Assembly: GCA_028824685.1 (NCBI GenBank) | Contig: JAPPCZ010000034.1 | Coordinates: 1-64,000, forward strand | DNA: 64,000 bases | DNA from: Candidatus Poribacteria bacterium | GTDB taxonomy: Bacteria > Poribacteria > WGA-4E > WGA-3G | Direction of reading: 5' to 3' | Shown: piece after piece, positions 8,758 to 17,543 of the stretch | How the letters are laid out: each line of letters opens with the position of its first letter | How positions within the stretch are numbered: position 1 is the stretch's first letter | Made by a program: the position numbers and the translations under genes | The notes under the pieces: model-generated | Told to the model about the DNA's origin: nothing | What the model saw: the letters and a program-made list of their open reading frames with translations, nothing else | Databases searched by the model: none

Positions 8758-8918
8758 GGTTAATTCCCAATTGCTTGAAGAAAATGTAAAAAATAGAACT
8801 TAGACAATTTTTTGTGCTTAATCTAATACCCTTTCTCTGAAGGCAATTAGACAAACACTAAACAAGTGTGGTGATTAACCCAAAACACTACACCTATTGA
8901 CATCAGTCCTATTGTTAA

Positions 8919-9293
8919 CTAACGCAGAAAAATGTTCCTTAAAAAGGACATCCCGAACCCCGTAAGAGGATCTTGCGGCTTAATAATGTATTGACTAACA
9001 AGAATAACGGCTAAAGGAATACATGCTATAGCAGTTGCGTGTAACCGTCGGTTTTCTAAGTCTCTACTAAGAAAATAAACAACAATAGGAATTGCAACGA
9101 GAATCAATGCAGCAGGCCACTTCCATTCAGGTTTCGCAGAACTGCCATCAACAAGCCAAATGAAAACGCCTAAAATCCCAGAGGCAATCAAAACGACAAC
9201 TGTACTACCGCGCACTTGTTCCATGTCAGGCTTAGATACTTTTTGCCATTCTAAAAGTATGTTTTGAATGTAATTTTTAATCCGTGCTATCAT
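8919..9293 (-). CDS. secE: Preprotein translocase subunit SecE
   Basis: SecE is the clamp helix of the SecYEG channel. The start is placed at the ATG of MIARIKNYI (9293), because frame upstream of it runs through the tRNA-Trp gene. The conserved core is at the N terminus: an amphipathic helix with EWQKVSKP followed by a transmembrane helix (about residues 32-52). Two further hydrophobic segments follow (about 60-80 and 92-110), giving a 124-residue three-helix protein. In E. coli the extra two helices precede the core; here they follow it. Gene position between tRNA-Trp and nusG supports the call. Confidence 0.88.
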   Translation of the reverse strand: MIARIKNYIQNILLEWQKVSKPDMEQVRGSTVVVLIASGILGVFIWLVDGSSAKPEWKWPAALILVAIPIVVYFLSRDLENRRLHATAIACIPLAVILVSQYIIKPQDPLTGFGMSFLRNIFLR

Positions 9294-9302
9294 GATATAA
9301 GG

Positions 9303-9376
9303 CAGGCCAGGAGGGATTCGAACCCCCAACATCCGGTTTTGGAGACCGGCGCTCTACCAGTTCGAGCTACTGGCCT
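9303..9376 (-). tRNA. trnW: tRNA-Trp (CCA)
   Basis: A full cloverleaf: the acceptor stem AGGCCAG pairs with CTGGCCT, the anticodon loop reads CTCCAAA (anticodon CCA), and GGTTCGAATCC gives the T loop. The 3' CCA is not encoded. It lies between rpmG and secE in the classical translation cluster. Confidence 0.95.
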
Positions 9377-9386
9377 ATGGAAAAAC

Positions 9387-9539
9387 TTAACGAGTCTCCT
9401 TATGCAGCGTATGTTTACGACAGAAACGGCAATATTTTTTGCGCTCATACCGATCCTGCTGTGTCCGTCGATTGCGGGTTGTTATATAATTCCGTTGTTT
9501 ACAAGCATCACATGCTAATGTTACTATGTCTCTCGGCAT
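9387..9539 (-). CDS. rpmG: 50S ribosomal protein L33
   Basis: This short zinc-ribbon ribosomal protein is 50 residues, the normal size, from [10 protein letters not shown]. The frame upstream of this ATG runs back through tRNA-Thr and is not coding. The zinc ligands are CDAC near residue 10 and CRFC near residue 38, so it is the zinc-binding (C+) form. It occupies the position between tRNA-Thr and tRNA-Trp that is held by tuf in E. coli, or by tuf plus rpmG in many other phyla. Confidence 0.95.
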   Translation of the reverse strand: MPRDIVTLACDACKQRNYITTRNRRTQQDRYERKKYCRFCRKHTLHKETR

Positions 9540-9566
9540 AATTTCCACCTTTGTATTTATAACTGA

Positions 9567-9639
<73 letters not shown>

Positions 9640-9660
9640 AAAAATTAAAACACATCAACA

Positions 9661-9733
9661 AGCGGGAGACGGGAATCGAACCCGCGACACATGGCTTGGA
9701 AGGCCAATGCTCTACCAGCTGAGCTACTCCCGC
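9661..9733 (-). tRNA. trnG: tRNA-Gly (TCC)
   Basis: Acceptor GCGGGAG pairs with CTCCCGC. The anticodon loop CTTCCAA gives anticodon TCC. The D arm TAGCTCAGCTGGTAGAGC and T loop GTTCGATTC are standard. Confidence 0.95.
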
Positions 9734-9752
9734 AGAAAAGAATAAAAACAGA

Positions 9753-9834
9753 TGGGGGCAGATGGATTCGAACCACCGTAGGCATAGCCAACAGATTTAC
9801 AGTCTGCCCTATTTGACCGCTCTAGCATACCCCC
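9753..9834 (-). tRNA. trnY: tRNA-Tyr (GTA)
   Basis: Acceptor GGGGGTA pairs with TGCCCCC. The anticodon loop holds CTGTAAA with anticodon GTA. At 82 nt it has the long variable arm expected of a bacterial class II tRNA-Tyr. Confidence 0.95.
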
Positions 9835-9841
9835 ATTAAAA

Positions 9842-9913
9842 AAGCTGACGAGAGGAATCGAACCTCCAACCTAGTGATTACAAATCACTTGCTCTACCAT
9901 TGAGCCACGTCAG
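9842..9913 (-). tRNA. trnT: tRNA-Thr (TGT)
   Basis: Acceptor GCTGACG pairs with CGTCAGC, and the anticodon loop TTTGTAA has anticodon TGT. It is the first gene of the tRNA-translation operon, 30 nt downstream of the -10 box at 9943-9948. Confidence 0.95.
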
Positions 9914-9942
9914 CACTCAACCGTTCCTCTCTTCAACCCTTA

Positions 9943-9971
9943 AAGTATATACGCTTTAAGAGTATTTGTCA
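9943..9971 (-). promoter_or_regulatory. Sigma-70 promoter of the tRNA/ribosomal operon
   Basis: On the minus strand a perfect -35 TTGACA (9966-9971) is followed by a 17-nt spacer and a -10 TATACT (9943-9948; five of six consensus bases). It is the strongest-looking promoter in the window and directly precedes the tRNA-Thr(TGT) gene, as expected for a stable-RNA/translation operon. Confidence 0.88.
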
Positions 9972-9991
9972 AGAAAATCTCCTTTTCGCGC

Positions 9992-10375
9992 TTAGCCTTC
10001 ATTTTCGTTATTTTCATCAACGTCGCTGTCTTCGGTCTCTGCAATGTTCTCGGTATCAGCATCGCTGTCTTCGGCAGAACTTTCACCGAAGAGCTCTGGA
10101 ATCTGTTTATCTTTGTCTACCGCATCAGAATCTTCAGATTCAGAAGTCAAGATAGACTCCATTTCAGATTCCAAAGTATTTGGATCAACTTTTTTATATG
10201 TCAGTTCACCTGAAGCCAATTCCTCTGTTGCAACAGATACAGGTTTCTGTTTTTTGGATAAACCGGCTCCAAGTAGTTCGTCATTTAATGCACGTGCACG
10301 TTTCGCGATAACGTTAACTGCCAGATATTTGTTTGGCACCTGTTTCACTAACTCTTCAAGGTAGACAATTGCCAT
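9992..10375 (-). CDS. rpoZ: RNA polymerase omega subunit
   Basis: Omega helps assemble and stabilise RNA polymerase by clamping the beta-prime subunit. The N-terminal 65 residues match the family: YLEELVKQVPNKYLAVNVIAKRARAL covers the conserved helices, split here by position 13-38. An ATG lies eight codons upstream, but TTTGGAGAA overlaps that region as the Shine-Dalgarno, so the start is MAIVYLEE at 10375. The C-terminal half (about residues 65-128) is a highly acidic Ser/Asp/Glu-rich tail, longer than in E. coli omega (91 residues). It is transcribed away from mqnC. Confidence 0.85.
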   Translation of the reverse strand: MAIVYLEELVKQVPNKYLAVNVIAKRARALNDELLGAGLSKKQKPVSVATEELASGELTYKKVDPNTLESEMESILTSESEDSDAVDKDKQIPELFGESSAEDSDADTENIAETEDSDVDENNENEG

Positions 10376-10522
10376 CGTTTTTTCTCCAAATTTTTTCAAG
10401 ACTTAACTTATAATTATATCCAAATTCTTTAGCGAAGTCAAATTAATTTTGACATGTTAGCGGTAAAATGGTAAAATTATTTCATGAAACGTAACAGAAC
10501 ATGTGGAGGATAATATAAACTG

Positions 10523-11590
10523 ATGGATAATACCATTCAACCCGTATTAGAAAAAGCTCTTGCAGGAGAACGTTTGAACTTTGATGATACCCTAACACTT
10601 TTTAAAAGCCATGATCTGCTTGCGCTGGGGCACGCCGCAGATGTTATCCGCCACCGAAAACATCCAGAAGGCTACATAACCTACATTGTTGATAGAAATA
10701 TTAACTACACAAACTGGTGTTATGTTGATTGCGAATTCTGTGCCTTCTACCGCCACCGAAAAGACCCTGATGCTTATGTGATGGAGCGTGAAGAACTCGG
10801 GCAAAAAATCCAGGAAACCCTTGATTTGGGAGGCGAACTTATCCTAATGCAAGGGGGACTACATCCTAAACTCAAACTGGAATGGTATGAAGACCTGCTC
10901 CGTTGGATAAAAGCAAACTATCAGATTCATGTTCACGGATTTTCGCCACCAGAATTAGATTGGTTCGCAAAGATTAATAGGATGTCTTTGCGAGAAGTAC
11001 TCACTCGGCTCCGCGACGCTGGACTTGACTCTATTCCTGGCGGTGGCGCTGAAATCTTAACCGACCACGCTCGGAACAAAATTAGTCCAAAAAAGTGCAC
11101 GGCTGATGAATGGCTTGAGGTGATGCGGCAGGGGCATAAAGTCGGACTCAAATCAAGTGCTACCATGATGTATGGACACGTTGAGAGTTACGCTGAACGC
11201 GTAGAACATCTAATGCGGTTGCGCGATCTGCAAGATGAAACCGGTGGGTTCACAGCATTTATCTGTTGGTCTTTTCAACCAAGCAACACGGAACTTGAAC
11301 ACATTCCACCTGCGGGGAGTTTTGAGTATCTAAAAACCTTAGCAATCTCCCGTTTATTTTTAGATAATATTGACAACTTTCAATCGTCATGGGTAACACA
11401 AGGACCTAAAGTTGGTCAACTCTCCCTCAAGTTCGGGGCAAACGATATGGGCGGAACAATGATAGAAGAAAACGTTGTTAGCAAAGCCGGCACCGTCTAC
11501 TGTATGCCAATAGAGGAGATTGAACGAACCATCTCAGAATTAGGATTTGTTCCGAAACGCAGAAACTTTTTCTACGATGTTCTTAATTAA
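10523..11590 (+). CDS. mqnC: Cyclic dehypoxanthinyl futalosine synthase (radical SAM)
   Basis: MqnC cyclises dehypoxanthine futalosine in the futalosine route to menaquinone. The 355-residue protein has the radical-SAM cluster motif CYVDCEFC (about residues 68-75), then MQGGLHPKLKLEWYEDLL, HGFSPPEL and GLDSIPGGGAEIL, blocks that distinguish MqnC/MqnE/CofH-type enzymes; IPGGGAEIL and ATMMYGH fit MqnC best. The upstream GGAGG is unusually far (12 nt) from the ATG. It faces away from rpoZ. No other mqn gene is in the window. Confidence 0.88.
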   Translation: MDNTIQPVLEKALAGERLNFDDTLTLFKSHDLLALGHAADVIRHRKHPEGYITYIVDRNINYTNWCYVDCEFCAFYRHRKDPDAYVMEREELGQKIQETLDLGGELILMQGGLHPKLKLEWYEDLLRWIKANYQIHVHGFSPPELDWFAKINRMSLREVLTRLRDAGLDSIPGGGAEILTDHARNKISPKKCTADEWLEVMRQGHKVGLKSSATMMYGHVESYAERVEHLMRLRDLQDETGGFTAFICWSFQPSNTELEHIPPAGSFEYLKTLAISRLFLDNIDNFQSSWVTQGPKVGQLSLKFGANDMGGTMIEENVVSKAGTVYCMPIEEIERTISELGFVPKRRNFFYDVLN

Positions 11591-13572
11591 CGGTAGTCCT
11601 CATGAATCCAGATATTCGCCACCTTTTTACGTGCTGCAAACCAGTTATCATACGCACTCTGTTTCTTGTCTTGCAGAAGTGTCTGAAAACGTTGTGCCTT
11701 TTGGGCAGGATCCGTTTGGTACAATTCTAAATCCGGTTCCACTCGTTCAACTAATTCAACGATGTAAACCGACGAATCTCCTTTAAACGGTCCACGGACA
11801 TCCCCTACAGACATGTTAAAGGCAGCGAACATTACTTCCTTTGAGTTCCCCATATTAGAAATATAGGAACTTCCCACTGTCCGATTAAAAAGGCTGCTCT
11901 CTTGAACAGATTTTTGCACAGCAGTTTCCTCTTCAGACACTTTATATTTCTTAATTAAATCATCTAATGACTCGCTATCCGCGCGTTGATTGAACAGATT
12001 CTGTGCATCTGCAAAAGCACTCTCTTTGGCTTTTTTCTCACGCAAATCGTTGATAACCTGTTCTTTTACGTCATCAAATTCAGGAATAGCAGCAGGTTTT
12101 TTTCCAAGGACGGTTGCAACAAAATAGGCTGTAACATCTCTGCCAAATCTTTTCGTTTCAATTGTATCTGTCACGCCTACTTCCATGTCAAAAAGTTCTT
12201 GAATCAGTCCTCCGTAAGTCCAACTTGATCCTATATTCGGAATATTTGTTTCATCTTTACTGAAGAAATCTGTTTCACCCACAGCAAGTGATAGTTCCTT
12301 GTACCTATCAAGCCCGATAGCAGTTTCATAATCTTCTACTTCAATGTCAAATAACAGATCCTCAGCAGTTCTTTTCGCGTTATCCACGCCGCTACTTTTA
12401 ACCACTTTATCCCGAATTTCACTCTCTACTTCAGGGAAAGATTTCAGTACAGGCGAATGTTTTTCTTCCAATTGAATAATATGATATCCGAAAACGGTTT
12501 CAACGAGATCACTGATTTCTCCCGGTTCTAAAATATCAAAACACGCTTCTTCAAACGGTTTTACCATTTGCCCGCGCCCAAAATATTTGCCAGGAGGAAG
12601 TTCTGGGATGCTACTCCCTAATGCACCGCCGTCTGCACCAGAAGGCCCATCTGAATGTGTTTTTGCCAAATCAGCAAACGATGTCCCGGCTGCTAATTCA
12701 TCCTTGACGGTTTTAAGTAATTTCTCTGCAGCCGCTTTCGTTTCCGTCCTTTGTTCATCGGTGGGGTTGCGTGTGCCTTCTGGGAACTGTTTCAAGATAT
12801 GTCGTGCCTTAACAACCTCAGGAGTAGTGAATTCGGCTTGATTTTCAGTGTAATAAGCCTCAATATCCGATTGGGTGACAAAATCTTCAGGATTAATGTT
12901 GATAAACTTGACGTTTACCTGTTCCTCAGTTTTATAGTCATCTTTGTTTTCCTGAAAGTATGTTTCCGCTTCTTCACCTTCTTCATCTTCTTCATCAGTT
13001 ACGTTGTCAGTTGAAACATAGTCGCTATGCCGAAATTCAATGTATTTGACTTTTGCCTTGTCTGCCTCAAGCCGATAGTCTTGTTCTGCCTCTGTGTCGG
13101 TTACCAACTCGAGATTCTGGACATTATCCCGCAATGCAGTTGAACTGAGCTGGTAGCGCACACTCTGTTTATAGAGCTCCGCTGCTCCGAATCCCTCATA
13201 TTGATTATACTGTTGTACTCGGGTTGCATCACTTCGGATATAACGTTCAACTTCTGCGTTACTAATATTGGCACTACCTTCAATTGCTCGTTTAATTAAA
13301 AAATCAATAATATCTTTTTCTGTCTGTTTCTGGTCGGGGGGTGCGCCAAACCTTTGATTCTGTTGGGATCGCATCTGATCCGAAACCATTCTTTCAAAAT
13401 CACCTCTTGTCACTTCTAATGCATCAATTTTAAGAACGACCTCTGCTTCAGTTCCATCTCCTCGTCCCCCACTTGAGCCACTATATAGCATAATTGAGCC
13501 AATAACGAAGACAATCGCGATAACCCACATAAAGATTTGTGCTATAAATTTTTCCCGTAAAAAGATAATCAT
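11587..13572 (-). CDS. PpiD/SurA-like peptidyl-prolyl isomerase (periplasmic foldase)
   Basis: The 661-residue protein begins with one transmembrane anchor (about residues 10-32, FMWVIAIVFVIGSIMLYS), then a SurA_N-type helical chaperone domain and a parvulin rotamase domain (about residues 255-390) with ARHILKQFP, GGALGS and VFGYHIIQLEEK. A second large helical region follows. Architecture is like PpiD, which helps outer-membrane and secreted proteins fold. The chosen ATG (13572) follows GAGGAG and places the anchor at the N terminus; frame extends 21 codons upstream through the promoter. Its 3' end overlaps the mqnC stop by 4 bp, convergently. Confidence 0.85.
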   Translation of the reverse strand: MIIFLREKFIAQIFMWVIAIVFVIGSIMLYSGSSGGRGDGTEAEVVLKIDALEVTRGDFERMVSDQMRSQQNQRFGAPPDQKQTEKDIIDFLIKRAIEGSANISNAEVERYIRSDATRVQQYNQYEGFGAAELYKQSVRYQLSSTALRDNVQNLELVTDTEAEQDYRLEADKAKVKYIEFRHSDYVSTDNVTDEEDEEGEEAETYFQENKDDYKTEEQVNVKFININPEDFVTQSDIEAYYTENQAEFTTPEVVKARHILKQFPEGTRNPTDEQRTETKAAAEKLLKTVKDELAAGTSFADLAKTHSDGPSGADGGALGSSIPELPPGKYFGRGQMVKPFEEACFDILEPGEISDLVETVFGYHIIQLEEKHSPVLKSFPEVESEIRDKVVKSSGVDNAKRTAEDLLFDIEVEDYETAIGLDRYKELSLAVGETDFFSKDETNIPNIGSSWTYGGLIQELFDMEVGVTDTIETKRFGRDVTAYFVATVLGKKPAAIPEFDDVKEQVINDLREKKAKESAFADAQNLFNQRADSESLDDLIKKYKVSEEETAVQKSVQESSLFNRTVGSSYISNMGNSKEVMFAAFNMSVGDVRGPFKGDSSVYIVELVERVEPDLELYQTDPAQKAQRFQTLLQDKKQSAYDNWFAARKKVANIWIHEDYR

Positions 13573-13613
13573 GCGTAATCTTTTCTCCTCAATTTTAAAT
13601 GATACTGCTTTTA

Positions 13614-13642
13614 ATGATACCCTATAGCATAACAATTTTCAA
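13614..13642 (-). promoter_or_regulatory. Promoter of the PpiD-like gene
   Basis: On the minus strand, -35 TTGAAA (13637-13642), a 17-nt spacer and -10 TATCAT (13614-13619). This rules out the in-frame upstream start near 13635, which would lie within the promoter. Confidence 0.65.
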
Positions 13643-13661
13643 TTAATTTTTAGTTAAACAC

Positions 13662-13690
13662 TTGCATTTTATTATGTTTTAGCATATAAT
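13662..13690 (+). promoter_or_regulatory. Promoter of the OGG-type glycosylase gene
   Basis: A -35 TTGCAT (13662-13667), 17-nt spacer and a perfect -10 TATAAT (13685-13690). Transcription would begin about 13697, only a few bases before the candidate start codons at 13701 (GTG), 13707 (ATG) and 13713 (ATG), so the mRNA would be nearly leaderless. Confidence 0.7.
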
Positions 13691-13706
13691 TTGTGCAAGA
13701 GTGCCA

Positions 13707-14618
13707 ATGAAGATGGATAACGTCACGAATCAACGTCAAATGTGCATACAGCATTTGTCAAATTTTAACCTGCAATATACCTTAGAATCTGGGCAGTCAT
13801 TCCGATGGAACCGGGTGGATGATGCGTATTATGGTGTCGTTGAGGGTCGGATACTGAGGATACAGCAAAGTGATGACACTTTAATAATAGAAAGTTCAGG
13901 AAACGAGCCAATTTCCAAACCCCACTTGTCCCATTATTTGGATTTAAATCGAGAATTGGCATCAATTTTAGCAGCTGTGAACGTTGATGCTTACATTGGT
14001 CAAGCAATTAATCGGTTCTGGGGAATGCGTCTCCTAAATCAGGAGTTATGGGAGACTATAGCATCATTTATCTTATCACAAAATAACAACATGGGGCGAA
14101 TCCGAAGCATTATCCGTACACTTTCAGAGCGTTTTGGAAGCAGATTGGAGTTTGAGGGATACGCTGATTACACTTTTCCAACACCGCAAGCACTGGTTGA
14201 TGCGGGAGTTGACGAAATTTTTGATTGCGGCACTGGGTATCGCGCAAGTTATCTTTGGCATGCCGCAAGCAAAGTGTCTAATGAAGAACTCAAGCTTGAT
14301 ACACTCAAACAGATGAATTATACTGAAGCCAAACACGAATTAATGCAACTGAAAGGAATTGGCGAGAAGGTTGCCGATTGCATCTGTCTTTTTTCGCTTG
14401 GACACCTTACAGCATTGCCTGTTGATGTTTGGATAAAGCGGATTTTTGAGACAATATATCTTCGGAAACGTGCGACAGCACGCGAAATTCAAGAATTTGC
14501 CAAAAACTATTTTGGTGAATTTGTTGGATATGCCCAACAGTATTTATTTCATTACGCGCAAAATCATCCAAATTGGGCAGATGCTGAACATTTGGCATTG
14601 CGCTATAAAGAAAGGTAA
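13707..14618 (+). CDS. ogg: 8-oxoguanine DNA glycosylase/AP lyase (OGG1 type)
   Basis: This base-excision repair enzyme removes 8-oxoguanine from DNA. The N-terminal OGG domain shows LESGQSFRWNRV (about residues 28-39). The HhH-GPD fold follows, with the hairpin-helix-hairpin LKGIGEKVADC (the catalytic Lys lies in this hairpin) and the catalytic Asp in LPVDVWIKRIF. About 304 residues is the usual length for bacterial OGG1 homologues. The start is uncertain between GTG 13701, ATG 13707 and ATG 13713, because no clear Shine-Dalgarno exists and the promoter -10 ends at 13690. Confidence 0.88.
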   Translation: MKMDNVTNQRQMCIQHLSNFNLQYTLESGQSFRWNRVDDAYYGVVEGRILRIQQSDDTLIIESSGNEPISKPHLSHYLDLNRELASILAAVNVDAYIGQAINRFWGMRLLNQELWETIASFILSQNNNMGRIRSIIRTLSERFGSRLEFEGYADYTFPTPQALVDAGVDEIFDCGTGYRASYLWHAASKVSNEELKLDTLKQMNYTEAKHELMQLKGIGEKVADCICLFSLGHLTALPVDVWIKRIFETIYLRKRATAREIQEFAKNYFGEFVGYAQQYLFHYAQNHPNWADAEHLALRYKER

Positions 14619-14796
14619 TATAAATTTAGTATTTCGCAGTAAAGTTATACTGAACAGTCATCTCATTCATCACCGTAGTCAATAATTCATTACCGTATCC
14701 TTGGTGTAAATTGACTTGAACGGGTGAAATTCAACAAATTGTTTTTTGAGAATGCTGTAAATAGTAGAATTTAGTAAGATATCTTAGGAGGATTGT

Positions 14797-15135
14797 ATGT
14801 CTGAAGCAACAGGGAAAAACGTGGTATCTCTTTTAGAAGAACATGTAGACCTTGCTATCTCAACCGTTAATAAATTAAGAGATGAAAAATTGGCACTTGA
14901 AACTGAAGTTGCTCGACTCAATAACGATGTTTTGCAACGTGATGCAAAAATTCAAGAGTTGGAAAATCTAAATAGTGACTTACGAGAAGCATCCGAGCTT
15001 GCACGGTTAGCTACTGAGGAGGAACGTGCTGGAATCCGACAGCAGCTTGAGGGTCTAATGGCAGGCCTCAACGAACCAGATGGAACATCAGAAGGCACTT
15101 CTGAAGATGAGGTGTTGTTTAAAGCTCAAAATTAA
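14797..15135 (+). CDS. Small coiled-coil protein (ZapB-like in form)
   Basis: The 112-residue protein is almost wholly helical with heptad repeats from about residue 10 to 90 (LEEHVDLAISTVNKL, LALETEVARLNNDVLQRD, IQELENLNSDLREA), and an acidic Ser/Thr/Glu tail. A perfect AGGAGG Shine-Dalgarno precedes the ATG. Its size and N-terminal pattern resemble cell-division coiled coils of the ZapB type, but similarity of coiled coils proves little. It is 24 bp before a glycosyltransferase on the same strand. Confidence 0.7.
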   Translation: MSEATGKNVVSLLEEHVDLAISTVNKLRDEKLALETEVARLNNDVLQRDAKIQELENLNSDLREASELARLATEEERAGIRQQLEGLMAGLNEPDGTSEGTSEDEVLFKAQN

Positions 15136-15159
15136 GAATAATATTTTGAAGTTAAATCG

Positions 15160-16290
15160 GTGCGTGTCTTAGTTCTTTCGCATTCCTATATAATGAAACC
15201 TTATCGGAGGAAGTTCAATCTCATTGCAGCAGAATCAGATGTTGCAATGCGTGTTCTTACGCCTGACCGTTGGTACGAAAGTTTTCAGGAGATTAATTTC
15301 ATCCCGGAAGTTGACGTGAACTGTGAAGAGATACCTTGTCCTATAAGATTTTCTGGGTATGGTAGTCGTTTTTATTATCGTAGAGGTATTGCACAGCATT
15401 TCAAGGACTTCCAACCTGATATTATCCATCTTGAAGAGGAAGCGTGGAGTCTCAATGCTTTGCAGACAGTACGATTGAAACGGCGTTTTTGTCCAAACAG
15501 TCGCTTCATCTTTCGCACTTCACTCAGCATTCCATCTAAACAACGTTTCGGTCCCTTACCAGTTTGGATTGAAAAACAAGTTTTCCGTGAAACCGACATG
15601 GCTTTTCCGCTCAGTGAGAACGCTGGCGAAATATTAAAGCAGCGTGGGTATGTTGGTAATCAAATACCGTTTCCAAACGGTGTAGACATTTCACTGTTTA
15701 AAAAACGAAATGTAAACCGACTAAAAACATCTCTTGGACTTGCTGACAACTTTGTTATTGGCTATGTCGGTAGGTTAATTCAGATGAAGGGTGTTGATAC
15801 GCTCATTGAAGCGGCAGCGATGCTTGACTTCCCGTTCAAACTTTTAATTGTTGGACAGGGTGAAGATGAACTGAAATTTCAAGATATTGCTGCAAAACAT
15901 CAAATCACAGAGAAAATTGTCTGGATTGATGCTGTTCCCCCCGAAGAAGTCCCCGATTACATCAACTGTATGGATACCTTGGTTTTACCTTCTCGCACCA
16001 CTGCGGATTGGGTAGAATTTTTTGGCAGAGTGTTGATTGAAGGCATGGCATGTGAAGTGCCGGTTATCGGATCAGATTCAGGAGAAATCCCACAAGTTAT
16101 AGGTGATGCTGGTTTAGTCTTTCCAGAAGGAGATGCCGCTGCTTTAGCAGAAAAGATAAGGCAGATCGCATCTGATCCGATGCTTTGTCAAGACCTTCAA
16201 AAACGCGGTTTGGAAAGAGTGCAAAATTTTACATGGGAGACTATCGCCCAACGCACTTATGAGGTGTATCAGCAACTATTAGCAGAATAG
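15160..16290 (+). CDS. Glycosyltransferase family 4
   Basis: A cytosolic or membrane-associated sugar transferase with the two-domain GT-B fold, 376 residues. The N-terminal domain begins MRVLVLSHSY from a GTG start. The C-terminal nucleotide-sugar domain shows IGYVGRLIQMKGVDTLIEA, LLIVGQGEDE and the donor-site E-x7-E region FFGRVLIEGMACEVPVIGS. Donor and acceptor cannot be read from sequence. It likely acts in cell-surface polysaccharide synthesis. Confidence 0.88.
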   Translation: MRVLVLSHSYIMKPYRRKFNLIAAESDVAMRVLTPDRWYESFQEINFIPEVDVNCEEIPCPIRFSGYGSRFYYRRGIAQHFKDFQPDIIHLEEEAWSLNALQTVRLKRRFCPNSRFIFRTSLSIPSKQRFGPLPVWIEKQVFRETDMAFPLSENAGEILKQRGYVGNQIPFPNGVDISLFKKRNVNRLKTSLGLADNFVIGYVGRLIQMKGVDTLIEAAAMLDFPFKLLIVGQGEDELKFQDIAAKHQITEKIVWIDAVPPEEVPDYINCMDTLVLPSRTTADWVEFFGRVLIEGMACEVPVIGSDSGEIPQVIGDAGLVFPEGDAAALAEKIRQIASDPMLCQDLQKRGLERVQNFTWETIAQRTYEVYQQLLAE

Positions 16291-16331
16291 AACCTGATCA
16301 TAAATAGTAAGGTAATTTTTACGGAGGATAA

Positions 16332-16910
16332 ATGGAATTAAATCAAACAACCCTAAAAAACGAAATTGATCGCTTAGAAGCAGAACTTTTGGAAAAACAA
16401 AAAAGATTAAGCGATCTTAGAGGGCAGCTTCCACCAGAAGAAGTACCAGACTACGTCTTCAAGGGATCAGATGAAAAAAACATAAAACTTTCTGAGATGT
16501 TTGATGACAAAGAAGATCTGATCATCATTCATAATATGGGTATTAGTTGTTCTTATTGTACCCTGTGGGCAGATGGGTTTAATGGTATGCTTCAACATCT
16601 GGAAAGCCGCGCGGCATTTGTCGTCGTATCACCAGATTCTCCTGAAGTACAGGCAGCATTTGCTAAAAAAAGAGGTTGGCAATTTAAGATGTATTCCAGT
16701 GAAGGGACGACGTTTACCGAAAATATGGGTTTCAAGCGCGGAAACGGTTATCTACCGGGTGTTTCAACTTTTCACAAAAAGACAGACGACAAAATAACTC
16801 AAATTTCAAAAGCGAATTTTGGGCCGGGTGACCCTTTCTGCGCAACTTGGCATCTCTTTGATTTGCTTGCTAATGGTACGAATGGTTGGGAACCTGCCTT
16901 CAAATATTAG
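16332..16910 (+). CDS. DUF899-family thioredoxin-like protein
   Basis: The 192-residue protein starts with a short coiled coil (EIDRLEAELLEKQKRLSDL) followed by a thioredoxin-like fold. The family block is SCSYCTLWADGFNG (about residues 74-87), in which the CxxC pair is expected to be redox active. PGVSTFHKK and the FCATWHLFDLL end are also family-like. DUF899 proteins are predicted dithiol-disulfide oxidoreductases; no physiological partner is known. An ACGGAGG Shine-Dalgarno precedes the ATG. It follows the glycosyltransferase by 41 bp. Confidence 0.85.
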   Translation: MELNQTTLKNEIDRLEAELLEKQKRLSDLRGQLPPEEVPDYVFKGSDEKNIKLSEMFDDKEDLIIIHNMGISCSYCTLWADGFNGMLQHLESRAAFVVVSPDSPEVQAAFAKKRGWQFKMYSSEGTTFTENMGFKRGNGYLPGVSTFHKKTDDKITQISKANFGPGDPFCATWHLFDLLANGTNGWEPAFKY

Positions 16911-17000
16911 CGGATGGCACAGATTAAACGGTGTAATTTTGGGTTGGTTGGAAAAACTTTAGGATTCAATCCGCTTGCAAAAGATGGGATATCTAAGGGA

Positions 17001-17083
17001 TGCCTCCGACTGGACTCGAACCAGCACGCCAATTAAGGCACAGGCCCTCAACCTGCCGTGTATACCAATTCCACCACAGAGGC
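17001..17083 (-). tRNA. trnL: tRNA-Leu (GAG)
   Basis: Acceptor GCCTCTG pairs with CGGAGGC. The anticodon loop TTGAGGG gives anticodon GAG. The 83-nt length includes the long variable arm of leucine tRNAs, and the T loop is GGTTCGAGTCC. It stands alone on the minus strand between a DUF899 gene and a small membrane protein. Confidence 0.93.
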
Positions 17084-17315
17084 ATTTAATTATTATACTC
17101 CCCAACAGGCAGAAAGTCAAATTTATTGTAGAAATCGTGTGGGTTTTACTATACTTGACTTTTGGGTGTATTGGTGTTATCCTCTAATTGTGTTTAGGAT
17201 TTGATAATTACTTTTAAATACTACAAGAATTTTCGTCAATTACAAGTAGAATAATGGGAATATCTCATTACCACTAATTCGCACCAGAAATGAGAACATA
17301 CTAAAAAATAAATCC
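17084..17315. other. Gap with no recognised feature
   Basis: The gap between tRNA-Leu and the small membrane protein holds no reading frame, repeat or hairpin that I can support. The 16911-17000 stretch on the other side of the tRNA is likewise empty. Confidence 0.5.
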
Positions 17316-17543
17316 ATGATGATGGCAGAGAAAATACGAAATGTACTCCTTAAAATCATGGGTTTTGTTGCCGGCACGATTGCTACAATCGTCGCATTAT
17401 ATTTATTCGGAGCTACCGCACTCCTCATCATCATCACAGGCGGCTGCATCACACTCGCTATAAATAGAAGATACAAAAGACTCACAAATGAAATCGAATA
17501 CCTAAAGAAAGAGATAAATAAACTCAAAGAGAAAAATAATTGA
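17316..17543 (+). CDS. Small membrane protein with coiled tail, unknown
   Basis: The 75-residue product has a long hydrophobic stretch (about residues 14-46, probably two helices with a GxxG turn) and a charged helical tail ending in KKEINKLKEK. Three ATGs open the frame and no clear Shine-Dalgarno is seen. The stop TGA at 17541-17543 overlaps the start of the next, broken frame. Not recognised; it could form a unit with the downstream nuclease-like gene. Confidence 0.45.
   Translation: MMMAEKIRNVLLKIMGFVAGTIATIVALYLFGATALLIIITGGCITLAINRRYKRLTNEIEYLKKEINKLKEKNN

Noticed and set aside
8758..8918. A regulatory RNA between secE and nusG
   Set aside because: The 161 bp are AT-rich and I could not find a stable conserved stem.
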